Assembly: GCA_030037405.1 (NCBI GenBank)
Contig: JASHRK010000323.1
Coordinates: 1 to 13,650, forward strand
From: Acidimicrobiales bacterium
GTDB lineage: Bacteria > Actinomycetota > Acidimicrobiia > Acidimicrobiales > Bog-793
DNA length: 13,650 nt
Direction: 5' to 3'
The position numbers and the translations under genes are program-made. The notes under the pieces were generated by a model. It was not told where the DNA came from, ran no database searches, and saw only the letters and a program-made list of their open reading frames with translations. Position 1 is the first letter of the stretch, and each line of letters starts with the position of its first letter. Shown piece by piece: positions 1-6,745 of this stretch.

Positions 1-77
1 CCGGGCACGGCCACGGGCACGGCCCCGGACTATCTTCCTACCTCGTGGTCCTCGAGACACCGACGCCGGCGGAGTGA
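1..77 (+). CDS. possible 3' end of an unrecognised upstream gene (partial)
   Basis: Frame 3 is open from the window edge to a TGA at 75-77, ten bases before the next gene's GTG. The visible tail begins GHGHGHGPGLSS and ends LETPTPAE. The His-Gly stretch comes from a 12-bp tandem duplication. Frames 1 and 2 are also open here, so the reading frame is not proven. The only support is the close, operon-like spacing to the next start. I do not recognise the protein, and the stretch may equally be non-coding leader. Confidence 0.2.
   Translation, partial: GHGHGHGPGLSSYLVVLETPTPAE
3..26. repeat. 12-bp tandem duplication (GGGCACGGCCAC)
   Basis: GGGCACGGCCAC at 3-14 is repeated at 15-26 with one mismatch in the last bases (GGGCACGGCCCC). 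If frame 3 is coding it encodes Gly-His-Gly-His units. It is short and GC-rich, so chance or slippage is a sufficient explanation. It may extend beyond the window edge. Confidence 0.5.
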
Positions 78-86
78 GGAGAGCAC

Positions 87-2243
87 GTGCTCACGAGGTA
101 CCCCATCGCACTCGCGGCAACCCTGGTCGCATTGGTGATCGCCGGCCGGCGGCTCCTCTACCTGAGCCGTCTCATCCGGGCTGGTAAGCCGGCGCCCGAA
201 CGGCTGGCGCACTGGACGAGGCGGGCGGGCGTCGAGATCAAGGAGGTCGGCGGCCAGAAGAGGCTCCTCAAGTGGACGGTGCCGGGCATCGCCCACGCCT
301 TCACCTTCTGGGGCTTCACGGTGCTGATTCTCACCATCATCGAGGCCTACGGCGACCTCTTCTCTCCCACCTTTCACATCCCGCTCATCGGGAGATGGTC
401 GTTCATCGGGCTCATCGAGGATTTCTTCATCGTCGCCGTGCTTGCGGCCCTCGTGGTCTTCAGCGCCATCCGCCTCGCCAACGCCCCGTCACGAAAGGAG
501 CGCCAGAGCCGCTTCTATGGTTCGCACACCGGAGCTGCCTGGGTCACCCTCGCATTCATCGCCTCGGTGATGATCACGCTTCTCATGTACCGGGCGGCGC
601 AGACGAACGTCTCGACTCGCGGCGTGGCGGACTTCCCCTACTCGAACTGGGCCTTCGCGTCGCACCTCGTCGGTCGCTTCCTGCACCCGCTCGGCAGCGG
701 CGTGAACGAGTCCCTCGCCACGGTATTCGTCGTCGTGAACGTGGCGGTGATCGTCGCCTTCCTCGTGTTTCTCGTCCACTCCAAGCACCTGCACATCTTC
801 ATGGCGCCGATAAACGTCGCCTTCTCGCGCCAGCCCCGAGCTCTCGGATCGCTGGACAAGACCCCGAATATGGACGTCGAGACCATGGACGAGGACACCG
901 TGTTCGGGGCCGGTCAGGTCGAGCATCTCAGCTGGAAACAGCTCCTCGATCTCGTCACCTGCACCGAGTGCGGGCGTTGCCAGAGCCAGTGCCCCGCCTG
1001 GAACACGGGCAAGCCGCTCTCCCCCAAGCTCGTGATCATGGACCTGCGAGACGAGCTCTTCGCCAGCTCCGGGCGCCTTCTCTCAAAGGTTCCGGGCACG
1101 AGCGGCGACGCCGCTCCCGGCGTGGCCGCGAGCGGCACGGCCCAAGCGGGAGGCAAGGGCGGCAACGGTGGCAACGGGGCGGCGTTCGGGGCCAGCACGC
1201 TCGTGCCAGGCGTGATCGCGCCAGACGTCCTGTGGTCCTGCACGACATGCGGAGCTTGCGTGGAGCAGTGCCCGGTCGACATCGAGCACGTCGATGCCAT
1301 CGTCGACATGCGCCGTTACGAGGTCATGATCGAGTCGAGGTTCCCGAGCGAGGCTGGTCTCATGCTCCGCAACATCGAGAACAGGGGGGATCCCTGGGGA
1401 CTAGGGGCAGCCAAGCGACTCGACTGGACCGAGGGGCTCGACTTCGAGATCCCGATCGTCGAAGACGAGCTCCCTCCTGACGTCGAGTACCTCTTCTGGG
1501 TGGGGTGTGCCGGATCTCTCGACGAGCGTGCGCGCAAGACGACACAGTCGCTCGCCCGCCTGCTCAACGGGGCGGGCGTCAAGTTCGCCATCCTCGGGTC
1601 GAGGGAGTCGTGCACGGGCGACCCCGCTCGGAGGCTCGGGAACGAGTACCTCTACCAGATGCAGGCCATGCAGAACTTAGAGACCCTCAAGGCGGCCGGC
1701 GTGCGAAAGATCGTCGCCTCCTGCCCGCACTGCTTCAATTCACTGGCCAACGAGTACCCGTCACTCGGAGGCGACTTCGAGGTGGTCCACCACTCTCAGC
1801 TCTTGAGCAAGCTCGTCGGCGAGGGAAGGATCACGCCGTCTCGTTTCGAGGCCACCGTCACCTACCACGATCCCTGCTATCTCGGGCGCCACAACCGGGT
1901 CTACGAGGCGCCGCGGCGCGTGATCGAGAGGGTGCCAGGGGTGGAGTCGGTGGAGATGGGGCGGTGCAGGGAGCGGAGTTTCTGCTGCGGCGCGGGCGGA
2001 GCGCGTATGTGGCTCGAGGAGAAGATCGGCAAGCGGATCAATCTCGAGAGGACCGACGAGGCCCTCTCCACGGGAGCCGGCGTCGTCTCCACGGCATGCC
2101 CCTTCTGCATGATCATGCTGGACGACGCCGTGAAGGAGCGCCAGCGCGAGGACGGGGTCTCCGTGCTCGACATCGCCCAGATACTCGAGCGGTCGCTGCC
2201 CGAGAAAGTGCCGGCGGCAGGCGAGGATCGGGCGGTCACGTGA
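87..2243 (+). CDS. membrane-anchored heme/iron-sulfur oxidoreductase, EtfD (Rv0338c)/FadF-like, with CCG domains
   Basis: A 718-residue membrane electron-transfer protein. The N-terminal third has about five hydrophobic segments (roughly residues 5-27, 66-88, 106-128, 148-170, 213-235), resembling the NarI-like heme b subunit, with candidate heme-ligand histidines such as H70, H193, H200 and H231. Two [4Fe-4S] ferredoxin motifs follow: C292/C295/C298-C302P and C385/C388/C391-C395P. Then come two cysteine-rich CCG domains as in HdrB/HdrD and GlpC, with CPHC at 546-549, CCG at 633-635 and CPFC at 671-674. In actinobacteria this architecture matches EtfD (M. tuberculosis Rv0338c), which takes electrons from electron-transfer flavoprotein during fatty-acid oxidation and passes them to membrane quinone. 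That role here is inferred, since no etfAB or acyl-CoA dehydrogenase gene is in the window. The GTG start is chosen because GAGGAG lies just upstream (about 78-83). A Gly/Ala/Asn-rich insert at about 333-370 separates the two FeS motifs. The 3' end overlaps the convergent amt gene by 8 bp. A generic heterodisulfide-reductase-like protein is the alternative label. Confidence 0.88.
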   Translation: MLTRYPIALAATLVALVIAGRRLLYLSRLIRAGKPAPERLAHWTRRAGVEIKEVGGQKRLLKWTVPGIAHAFTFWGFTVLILTIIEAYGDLFSPTFHIPLIGRWSFIGLIEDFFIVAVLAALVVFSAIRLANAPSRKERQSRFYGSHTGAAWVTLAFIASVMITLLMYRAAQTNVSTRGVADFPYSNWAFASHLVGRFLHPLGSGVNESLATVFVVVNVAVIVAFLVFLVHSKHLHIFMAPINVAFSRQPRALGSLDKTPNMDVETMDEDTVFGAGQVEHLSWKQLLDLVTCTECGRCQSQCPAWNTGKPLSPKLVIMDLRDELFASSGRLLSKVPGTSGDAAPGVAASGTAQAGGKGGNGGNGAAFGASTLVPGVIAPDVLWSCTTCGACVEQCPVDIEHVDAIVDMRRYEVMIESRFPSEAGLMLRNIENRGDPWGLGAAKRLDWTEGLDFEIPIVEDELPPDVEYLFWVGCAGSLDERARKTTQSLARLLNGAGVKFAILGSRESCTGDPARRLGNEYLYQMQAMQNLETLKAAGVRKIVASCPHCFNSLANEYPSLGGDFEVVHHSQLLSKLVGEGRITPSRFEATVTYHDPCYLGRHNRVYEAPRRVIERVPGVESVEMGRCRERSFCCGAGGARMWLEEKIGKRINLERTDEALSTGAGVVSTACPFCMIMLDDAVKERQREDGVSVLDIAQILERSLPEKVPAAGEDRAVT

Positions 2244-3738
2244 CGAGGTCGCCGGCGGCGACCTCTCTCTCCAAGACCTCGTCGGTCTCCAACGCCACGC
2301 CGGCGTCGAGCGCTATGCCGCTGCCGTACCCGACCCCGGTCTCGAAGACGACTCCGGGAGGCGGCAGCGGCTCCGGCGGGAGCACTTCCTCGCCGTGGAT
2401 GACGGCGTCGCCTCCCTCGAGCTCGGCGGCGCCGAAACACAGCGGTATGCGCAGCACCTTCTCGATGAACTTGAGGAGCACGTAGGTGACGAGGGCGTCC
2501 CACACGATGACGGTGAGGGCCGCTCCGGCCTGCACGAGCACCTGGTGGAAGTTCCCGTAGGCCCAGCCAGCCGCTCCTGTTGCCATGACGATCCCGTGAC
2601 CGCTCTTGTTCACGACCGGGTACTCGATCATCTTCGGGTCGGCGAAGACTCCGACGAGGAGCCCTCCTACGAGGCCCGCCACTCCGTGGGTGTGGAAGAC
2701 GCCAAGAGCGTCGTCCACCTTGCGGAGGATACGGAGCTTGCGGGCGGCGACGTTCCAGGAGCACCAGACGACCGCCGAGGCGACGACGCCGATGACGAGC
2801 GCTCCCCAGCCGTTCACGAAACCTGCCGCCGGCGTGATGGCGACCAGCCCGACGATCATGCCGTTGACCGCGCCGAGGAACTGCGGCCTCCTCGGCCCGG
2901 CGAACATGTCGATGCCAAGCCACGTCAGCAACGCCGCCCCCGTCGCCAGGTTCGTGTTGAGAACGGCCGCCGCCGCGTCGGCACTGGCGAAGTAGGGGTC
3001 ACCGCCATTGAACCCGTTCCACCCAAGCCACAGGATGCCGGCGCCCGCCGCGACGAGGAGCAGGTTGTTCGGCGAGCAGCTCTCGCGGTCCGCCTTCAGC
3101 CGCGGCCCGATGACGGCTGCGGCGACGAAACCGGTCGTGCCGGCAGCCAGGTGGATCACGTAGCCGCCCGAGTAGTCGAGGGCGCCCCTCTGCGCCCAGT
3201 AACCTCCGCCCCACAGGAGCATGGCGTTCACGGTGTAGGCACAGGTCGTCCAGAGGGGCACGAAGACGAGCCAGGCCTTCAGGCTCATCCGCCCCAGCAC
3301 GCTCCCAAGAAACAGAAGCGGCGTGATGGCGGCGAACACGAACTGGAAGTAGACGAGAGTCGAGCCGGGCAGGGCGAGCGCCGGCCCGGCCAGGTCGCTC
3401 GCCTGTGGGATAGTCGCCCGGTCCTGCTCGTGCAGATGGTCGAGAACAGGGCCCGGCTTGCCGAGCACGGTGCCTCGCACGGCGCTTCCGAGGTGGATGA
3501 AGGAGCTGCCGAAGCCCATGTTGTAGGCCCAGAGCACCCAGACGACGAGCACACAGGCGAAGGCGACGAAGGCCATCACCATCGTGTTGACGGCCCACTT
3601 CTTCTTGACGATGCCCCCGTAGAGCACGGCGATCCCCGGCAGGCTCATGAGCCCGACCAAGGTCGCCGCAGTCAGCTGCCAGGCGTTGTCGCCTGACGAG
3701 AGCCAGTGCGGATAGGGGAGGTACGTCGTCCCCAGCAT
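2236..3738 (-). CDS. amt: ammonium transporter, Amt family
   Basis: A 500-residue polytopic inner-membrane channel for ammonium uptake. The sequence shows the Amt fold: an N-terminal TLVGLMSLPGIAVLYGG segment, the signature around D188-YSGG-YVIH196, and GVFHTHGVAG. H196 and H351 correspond to the conserved twin pore histidines, and D188 to the conserved Asp at the recruitment site. The cytoplasmic tail keeps the regulatory end (GGD...HGEE, about 442-451) that contacts PII proteins in relatives. It then continues about 50 residues with a Pro-rich and acidic extension (EVLPPEPLPPPG onward), longer than usual. The ATG is supported by AAGGAGGG at 3743-3750, a strong ribosome-binding site six bases away. 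No glnK/PII gene is adjacent, unlike the common amt-glnK pair. The upstream region carries an 11-bp direct-repeat array that could be a nitrogen-control (GlnR-type) site. The stop lies 8 bp inside the convergent oxidoreductase gene, leaving no room for a separate terminator. Confidence 0.95.
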   Translation of the reverse strand: MLGTTYLPYPHWLSSGDNAWQLTAATLVGLMSLPGIAVLYGGIVKKKWAVNTMVMAFVAFACVLVVWVLWAYNMGFGSSFIHLGSAVRGTVLGKPGPVLDHLHEQDRATIPQASDLAGPALALPGSTLVYFQFVFAAITPLLFLGSVLGRMSLKAWLVFVPLWTTCAYTVNAMLLWGGGYWAQRGALDYSGGYVIHLAAGTTGFVAAAVIGPRLKADRESCSPNNLLLVAAGAGILWLGWNGFNGGDPYFASADAAAAVLNTNLATGAALLTWLGIDMFAGPRRPQFLGAVNGMIVGLVAITPAAGFVNGWGALVIGVVASAVVWCSWNVAARKLRILRKVDDALGVFHTHGVAGLVGGLLVGVFADPKMIEYPVVNKSGHGIVMATGAAGWAYGNFHQVLVQAGAALTVIVWDALVTYVLLKFIEKVLRIPLCFGAAELEGGDAVIHGEEVLPPEPLPPPGVVFETGVGYGSGIALDAGVALETDEVLEREVAAGDLVT

Positions 3739-3831
3739 GCGACCCTCCTTCGCTCGCGCGAGAGATCAGGGACGCCGTTGTCCGCGAACACTTGCTGCGA
3801 GGCTACGAAAGCGGTGTTGCAGCTCTGTGGA

Positions 3832-3875
3832 CGCCAGTCTAAGAGCGTGTTATCGCCCTGTTAACGGAGTGTTAG
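3832..3875 (-). promoter_or_regulatory. four 11-bp direct repeats (nTAACA...), candidate GlnR-type box upstream of amt
   Basis: Read on the minus strand, four consecutive 11-mers align: CTAACACTCCG, TTAACAGGGCG, ATAACACGCTC and TTAGACTGGCG. TAACA is exact in three units, at 3874-3870, 3863-3859 and 3852-3848, and degenerate (TAGAC) in the fourth. The 11-bp period is the geometry of OmpR/PhoB-family regulators, and actinobacterial GlnR sites have the form GTnAC-n6-GAAAC repeated. The downstream gene is an ammonium transporter, the best-known GlnR target. That the regulator is GlnR is inference, because no regulator gene is in the window. Part of the array also looks like promoter hexamers. Confidence 0.5.
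3836..3864 (-). promoter_or_regulatory. putative sigma70-type promoter for amt
   Basis: On the minus strand TTAACA (3864-3859, five of six matches to the -35 consensus) is followed after 17 bases by TAGACT (3841-3836, four of six to the -10 consensus). Transcription would start near 3829, giving a leader of about 90 bases before the amt ATG. The hexamers coincide with units two and four of the direct-repeat array. Either a regulator would bind across the promoter, or part of the apparent array is promoter sequence. Confidence 0.4.
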
Positions 3876-3880
3876 CGGTC

Positions 3881-3909
3881 GCCCGGCGTACCGTCGCGGG
3901 CCGCCGGGC
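3881..3909 (-). terminator. GC-rich hairpin downstream of gpmA, possible terminator
   Basis: GCCCGGCG (3881-3888) and CGCCGGGC (3902-3909) are perfect 8-bp inverted repeats with a 13-base loop. The hairpin lies about 40 bases past the gpmA stop on that gene's strand. No T-run follows on the minus strand, so a classical intrinsic terminator is not shown. It is formed partly from the first copy of the 37-bp tandem repeat. Confidence 0.3.
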
Positions 3910-3974
3910 GGTTACGACCCAGGCGTACCGTCGCGGGCCACCGGGCGGTTACGACCCAGGCGTACCGTCGCGGG
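3885..3974. repeat. 37-bp tandem repeat, 2.4 copies, spanning the gpmA 3' end
   Basis: Copies start at 3885, 3922 and 3959, each beginning GGCGTACCGTCGCGGG, with an exact 37-bp period. The first two full copies differ at one internal position (GCCGCCGGG versus GCCACCGGG) and near the end; the third stops after 16 bases. The copy nearest gpmA encodes the last residues of that protein (RDGTPGS) and its TAA. The minus-strand repeats therefore look like serial duplications of the gene's terminal sequence plus spacer. Confidence 0.9.
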
Positions 3975-4728
3975 ACGCCTGGGCGGCGACAGCCCGAGCC
4001 TTCGCCTCGACAAGATCCGCATCGCCGAGGTAACGCGGCTCGATCGCGAGCTCCAGCCGGTCCCCCAGCTCGTAGACCCGGGGCACACCCGTCGGGATGT
4101 TGAGAGCGACGATCTCGTCGTCGGCGATCTTCTCCAGGTGCTTCACGAGCGCCCGCAGGCTGTTGCCGTGGGCGACCACGAGCACGCGCCTCCCGCCGAG
4201 TAGCTCCGGGGCGATGGCGTCCTCCCAATACGGCAGGAGCCGCGCCACCACGTCGGCGAGGCACTCGGTCGCCGGCAGCGCCGAGGCAGGCACTAGCCGG
4301 TAGCGGGCGTCGGAGAGCGGGTGACGGCTGTCGCCCTCGGAGACGGGATCGGGCGGGACGTCGTAGCTCCGCCTCCAGAGGTGAACCTGCTCGGTGCCGT
4401 ACCTCTCGGCCATCTCCGACTTGTTGAGGCCCTGCAGGGCGCCGTAGTGGCGCTCGTTCAGGCGCCAGTGGCGCCGCACCGGGAGCCACGTCCGCGACAT
4501 GACCTCGAGGGCGAGGTCAGCCGTGCGTACGGCGCGGGTCAACACCGAGGTGTGCACCGTGTCGAAGTCAAGCCCGCAGGCCTCCCGCTCGCGTAGGAGA
4601 AGAGATCCCGCCTCCCGCGCCTCCTCCTCCCCGGCGGCCGACAGGTCGACGTCGGTCCAGCCGGTGAAGCGGTTCTCCGCGTTCCACGTGCTCTCCCCGT
4701 GGCGGAGAAGGACGAGCGTCGGCACCAT
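3949..4728 (-). CDS. gpmA: 2,3-bisphosphoglycerate-dependent phosphoglycerate mutase
   Basis: A 259-residue cytosolic glycolytic enzyme interconverting 3- and 2-phosphoglycerate through a phosphohistidine. The phosphatase/mutase signature LLRHGES gives R9, the phospho-accepting H10 and G11. R65 lies in the RAVRTA segment, E92 and neighbours in RLNERHYGALQGLNK, and the second active-site histidine H187 in VVAHGNSLRALVKHL. The segment NIPTGVPRVYEL near 210-221 is characteristic of the GpmA subfamily rather than generic histidine phosphatases. Length is close to the usual 230-250, with a short Ala-rich C-terminal extension. The last codons and the TAA lie inside a 37-bp tandem repeat, so the terminal residues are probably lineage-specific. 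The ATG at 4728 starts directly on the conserved first strand. The sequence before it (AGAGAGCGAGATAGCC) is only a weak ribosome-binding site. It is divergent from dnaK and shares a 145-bp intergenic region with it. Confidence 0.95.
   Translation of the reverse strand: MVPTLVLLRHGESTWNAENRFTGWTDVDLSAAGEEEAREAGSLLLREREACGLDFDTVHTSVLTRAVRTADLALEVMSRTWLPVRRHWRLNERHYGALQGLNKSEMAERYGTEQVHLWRRSYDVPPDPVSEGDSRHPLSDARYRLVPASALPATECLADVVARLLPYWEDAIAPELLGGRRVLVVAHGNSLRALVKHLEKIADDEIVALNIPTGVPRVYELGDRLELAIEPRYLGDADLVEAKARAVAAQASRDGTPGS
3955..3983. repeat. 9-bp perfect inverted repeat in the gpmA terminal codons
   Basis: CCCAGGCGT (3955-3963) and ACGCCTGGG (3975-3983) pair perfectly around an 11-base loop, at the end of the gpmA reading frame just before its stop. 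Together with the 3881-3909 hairpin it brackets the tandem repeat. It could stabilise the mRNA 3' end or contribute to termination; neither is demonstrated. Confidence 0.6.
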
Positions 4729-4790
4729 TCGAGGCTATCTCGCTCTCTCGCCACCCCGTGCCCGCAGCACAAAGCCGGCGCCAGCAGTTC

Positions 4791-4811
4791 CTTGACAATC
4801 TCTGGCTCAAC
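4791..4811 (+). promoter_or_regulatory. HAIR element: HspR operator in front of dnaK
   Basis: CTTGA at 4791-4795 and TCAAC at 4807-4811 are separated by 11 bases. This is exactly the arm spacing of the HspR-associated inverted repeat, CTTGAGT-N7-ACTCAAG. Nine of the ten outer-arm bases match; the inner GT/AC pairs do not. The element covers the -35 hexamer of the dnaK promoter, so bound HspR would block RNA polymerase. The cognate repressor gene hspR is the fourth gene of the same operon. It sits between divergent genes, so an effect on gpmA is possible but not shown. Confidence 0.85.
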
Positions 4812-4822
4812 TTTGCTATACT
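4792..4822 (+). promoter_or_regulatory. dnaK operon promoter, sigma70-type with extended -10
   Basis: TTGACA (4792-4797) is a perfect -35 hexamer and TATACT (4817-4822) a five-of-six -10. The 19-base spacer is longer than the ideal 17, but TGC immediately before the -10 makes an extended -10 element that can compensate. Transcription would begin near 4829, with a leader of about 45 bases. The surrounding A/T-richness stands out against the GC-rich genes. The -35 is embedded in the HAIR operator. Confidence 0.8.
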
Positions 4823-4859
4823 CTTCCTCAGTAGATATTGCCGAGACAAGACACAAGCC

Positions 4860-4865
4860 AAGGAG
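4860..4865 (+). promoter_or_regulatory. ribosome-binding site that fixes the dnaK start
   Basis: AAGGAG ends eight bases before the ATG at 4874. This selects the start giving MPKAVGIDLG. An in-frame ATG lies upstream at 4838, which would add 12 residues and place this Shine-Dalgarno inside the coding sequence. Confidence 0.8.
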
Positions 4866-4873
4866 CAGCACAA

Positions 4874-6745
4874 ATGCCGAAGGCAGTAGGGATCGACTTG
4901 GGGACCACGAACTCGGTGGTCGCCTTCCTCGAAGCAGGCGAGCCGACCGTGATCCCGAACGCGGAGGGCGGTCGGACGACGCCGTCCGTCGTCGGCTTCG
5001 CGAAGTCAGGAGAGGTGCTCGTGGGCGAGGTCGCCAAGCGGCAGGCGATCACGAACCCGGACAGGACCGTCCGGTCCGTCAAGCGCCAGATGGGCACGAG
5101 CTGGACGATCGACATCTCCGGGAAGTCATACACGGCCCAGGAGATCTCTGCCCGCATCCTGCAGAAGCTGAAGAGGGACGCCGAGTCCTACCTCGGAGAC
5201 ACCGTGACGCAGGCCGTGATCACCGTGCCCGCCTACTTCGACGACGCCCAGCGGACCGCCACCCAGGAGGCCGGCAAGATCGCCGGGCTCGAGGTGCTCC
5301 GCATCATCAACGAGCCGACGGCGGCCGCTCTTGCCTACGGCCTCGACAAGGAGGGCGCCGACCAGACGGTCCTCGTCTTCGACCTCGGAGGCGGGACCTT
5401 CGACGTCTCCATCCTCGAGATCGGCGAGGGCGTCTTCGAAGTCAAGTCGACCTCGGGCAACACCCACCTCGGCGGTGACGACTGGGACCAGAGGGTCATC
5501 GACTGGCTGGTCAAGACCTTCAAGGACACCGAGGGGGTCGACCTCTCGAACGACAAGATGGCCCTGCAGCGCCTCAAGGAGGCGGCCGAGAAGGCGAAGA
5601 TCGAGCTCTCGGCCGTGCAGGAGACGACGGTGAACCTGCCCTTCATAACGGCCACGAACGAAGGGCCCAAGCACCTCGACGTGAAGCTCACGAGAGCGAA
5701 GTTCCAAGAGCTCACCGAAGACCTCGTCGAGGCGTGCCGTGGCCCCTTCGACTCGGCGATCTCCGACGCCGGGCTCTCGAAGTCCGACATCAACCACGTG
5801 GTGCTCGTGGGCGGTTCGACACGCATGCCCGCCATCCAGGAGCTCGTGCAGCAGCTCACGGGGAAGGAGCCCCACAAGGGAGTCAACCCCGACGAGGTCG
5901 TCGCCGTCGGTGCGGCGATCCAGGCCGGGGTGCTGAAGGGCGAGGTGAAAGACATCCTCCTCCTCGACGTGACTCCGCTCAGCCTCGGCATCGAGACAAA
6001 GGGGGGCATCACCCACAAGCTCATCGAGCGCAACACGACGATCCCGACCCGCCGTTCCGAGATGTTCTCAACGGCCGAGGACAACCAGCCGTCGGTCGAG
6101 ATCCACGTCCTCCAGGGCGAGCGCGATATGGCCATGTACAACAAGACGCTCGGGAAGTTCCAGCTCGTGGACCTGCCGCTCGCACCCCGGGGCGTTCCCC
6201 AGATCGAGGTCGCCTTCGACATCGACGCCAACGGGATCGTCCACGTGTCCGCCAAGGACCTCGCTACGGGCAAGGAGCAGTCGATGACGATCACGGGCCA
6301 GTCGTCGCTGCCGAAGGAGGACATCGAGCGCATGATGCGCGACGCCGAGATGCACGCCGCCGAGGACAGGCAGCGGCGCGAGGAGGCCGAGACGCGCAAC
6401 CAGGCGGACACCCTCGTGTACCAGACCGAGAAGCTCCTCCGTGAGCAGGGCGAGAAGGTGCCGGCGGCCGAGAAGGACCAGGTGGAGACGGCGCTGAAGG
6501 ACGTCAAGGAGAAGCTTGCCGGCTCCGACGTCGAAGCCCTCAACCGGAGCCTCGAGGCCTTGCGGGCTGCTTCCCAGACGCTCGGGCAGCGTATGTACGA
6601 GCAGGCGGCCGCCACCCAGCAAGCGGCGGGAGGGACAGGCACGCCGGGAGGAGACTCAGGCTCCACCGCATCCGGGCCCGAGGACGAGGTCGTCGACGCC
6701 GAGATCGTCGACGACACTGGTGACGCGAGCGCGACAGGGGCATGA
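4874..6745 (+). CDS. dnaK: molecular chaperone DnaK (Hsp70)
   Basis: A 623-residue cytosolic ATP-dependent chaperone that binds unfolded segments, stimulated by DnaJ and recycled by GrpE. The N-terminal ATPase domain (about 1-360) shows GIDLGTTNS at 6-14, INEPTAAALAYGLD at 145-158, FDLGGGTFDVS at 169-179 and VVLVGGSTRMP at 309-319. It is of the Gram-positive type, without the extra NBD segment of proteobacterial DnaK. The interdomain linker is DILLLDVTPLSLG (360-372). The substrate-binding domain and helical lid follow, then a Gly/Gln-rich spacer and the conserved acidic tail EDEVVDAEIVDD at 603-614. Another nine residues follow (TGDASATGA). In actinobacteria DnaK also acts as co-repressor of HspR, closing a feedback loop with the operator upstream. 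The stop overlaps the grpE start as ATGA. Confidence 0.99.
   Translation: MPKAVGIDLGTTNSVVAFLEAGEPTVIPNAEGGRTTPSVVGFAKSGEVLVGEVAKRQAITNPDRTVRSVKRQMGTSWTIDISGKSYTAQEISARILQKLKRDAESYLGDTVTQAVITVPAYFDDAQRTATQEAGKIAGLEVLRIINEPTAAALAYGLDKEGADQTVLVFDLGGGTFDVSILEIGEGVFEVKSTSGNTHLGGDDWDQRVIDWLVKTFKDTEGVDLSNDKMALQRLKEAAEKAKIELSAVQETTVNLPFITATNEGPKHLDVKLTRAKFQELTEDLVEACRGPFDSAISDAGLSKSDINHVVLVGGSTRMPAIQELVQQLTGKEPHKGVNPDEVVAVGAAIQAGVLKGEVKDILLLDVTPLSLGIETKGGITHKLIERNTTIPTRRSEMFSTAEDNQPSVEIHVLQGERDMAMYNKTLGKFQLVDLPLAPRGVPQIEVAFDIDANGIVHVSAKDLATGKEQSMTITGQSSLPKEDIERMMRDAEMHAAEDRQRREEAETRNQADTLVYQTEKLLREQGEKVPAAEKDQVETALKDVKEKLAGSDVEALNRSLEALRAASQTLGQRMYEQAAATQQAAGGTGTPGGDSGSTASGPEDEVVDAEIVDDTGDASATGA

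Noticed and set aside
3885..3974. CRISPR array
   Set aside because: The repeats are directly adjacent with no variable spacers, there are only 2.4 copies, and no cas genes are present.
3737..4033. A 98-codon plus-strand frame between amt and gpmA
   Set aside because: It runs antisense through the amt upstream repeats and the gpmA 3' end; its Arg/Ala-rich content is a product of the tandem repeat.
4729..4873. CIRCE/HrcA operator before dnaK
   Set aside because: No TTAGCACTC-N9-GAGTGCTAA-like inverted repeat is seen. The inverted repeat present fits HAIR instead.
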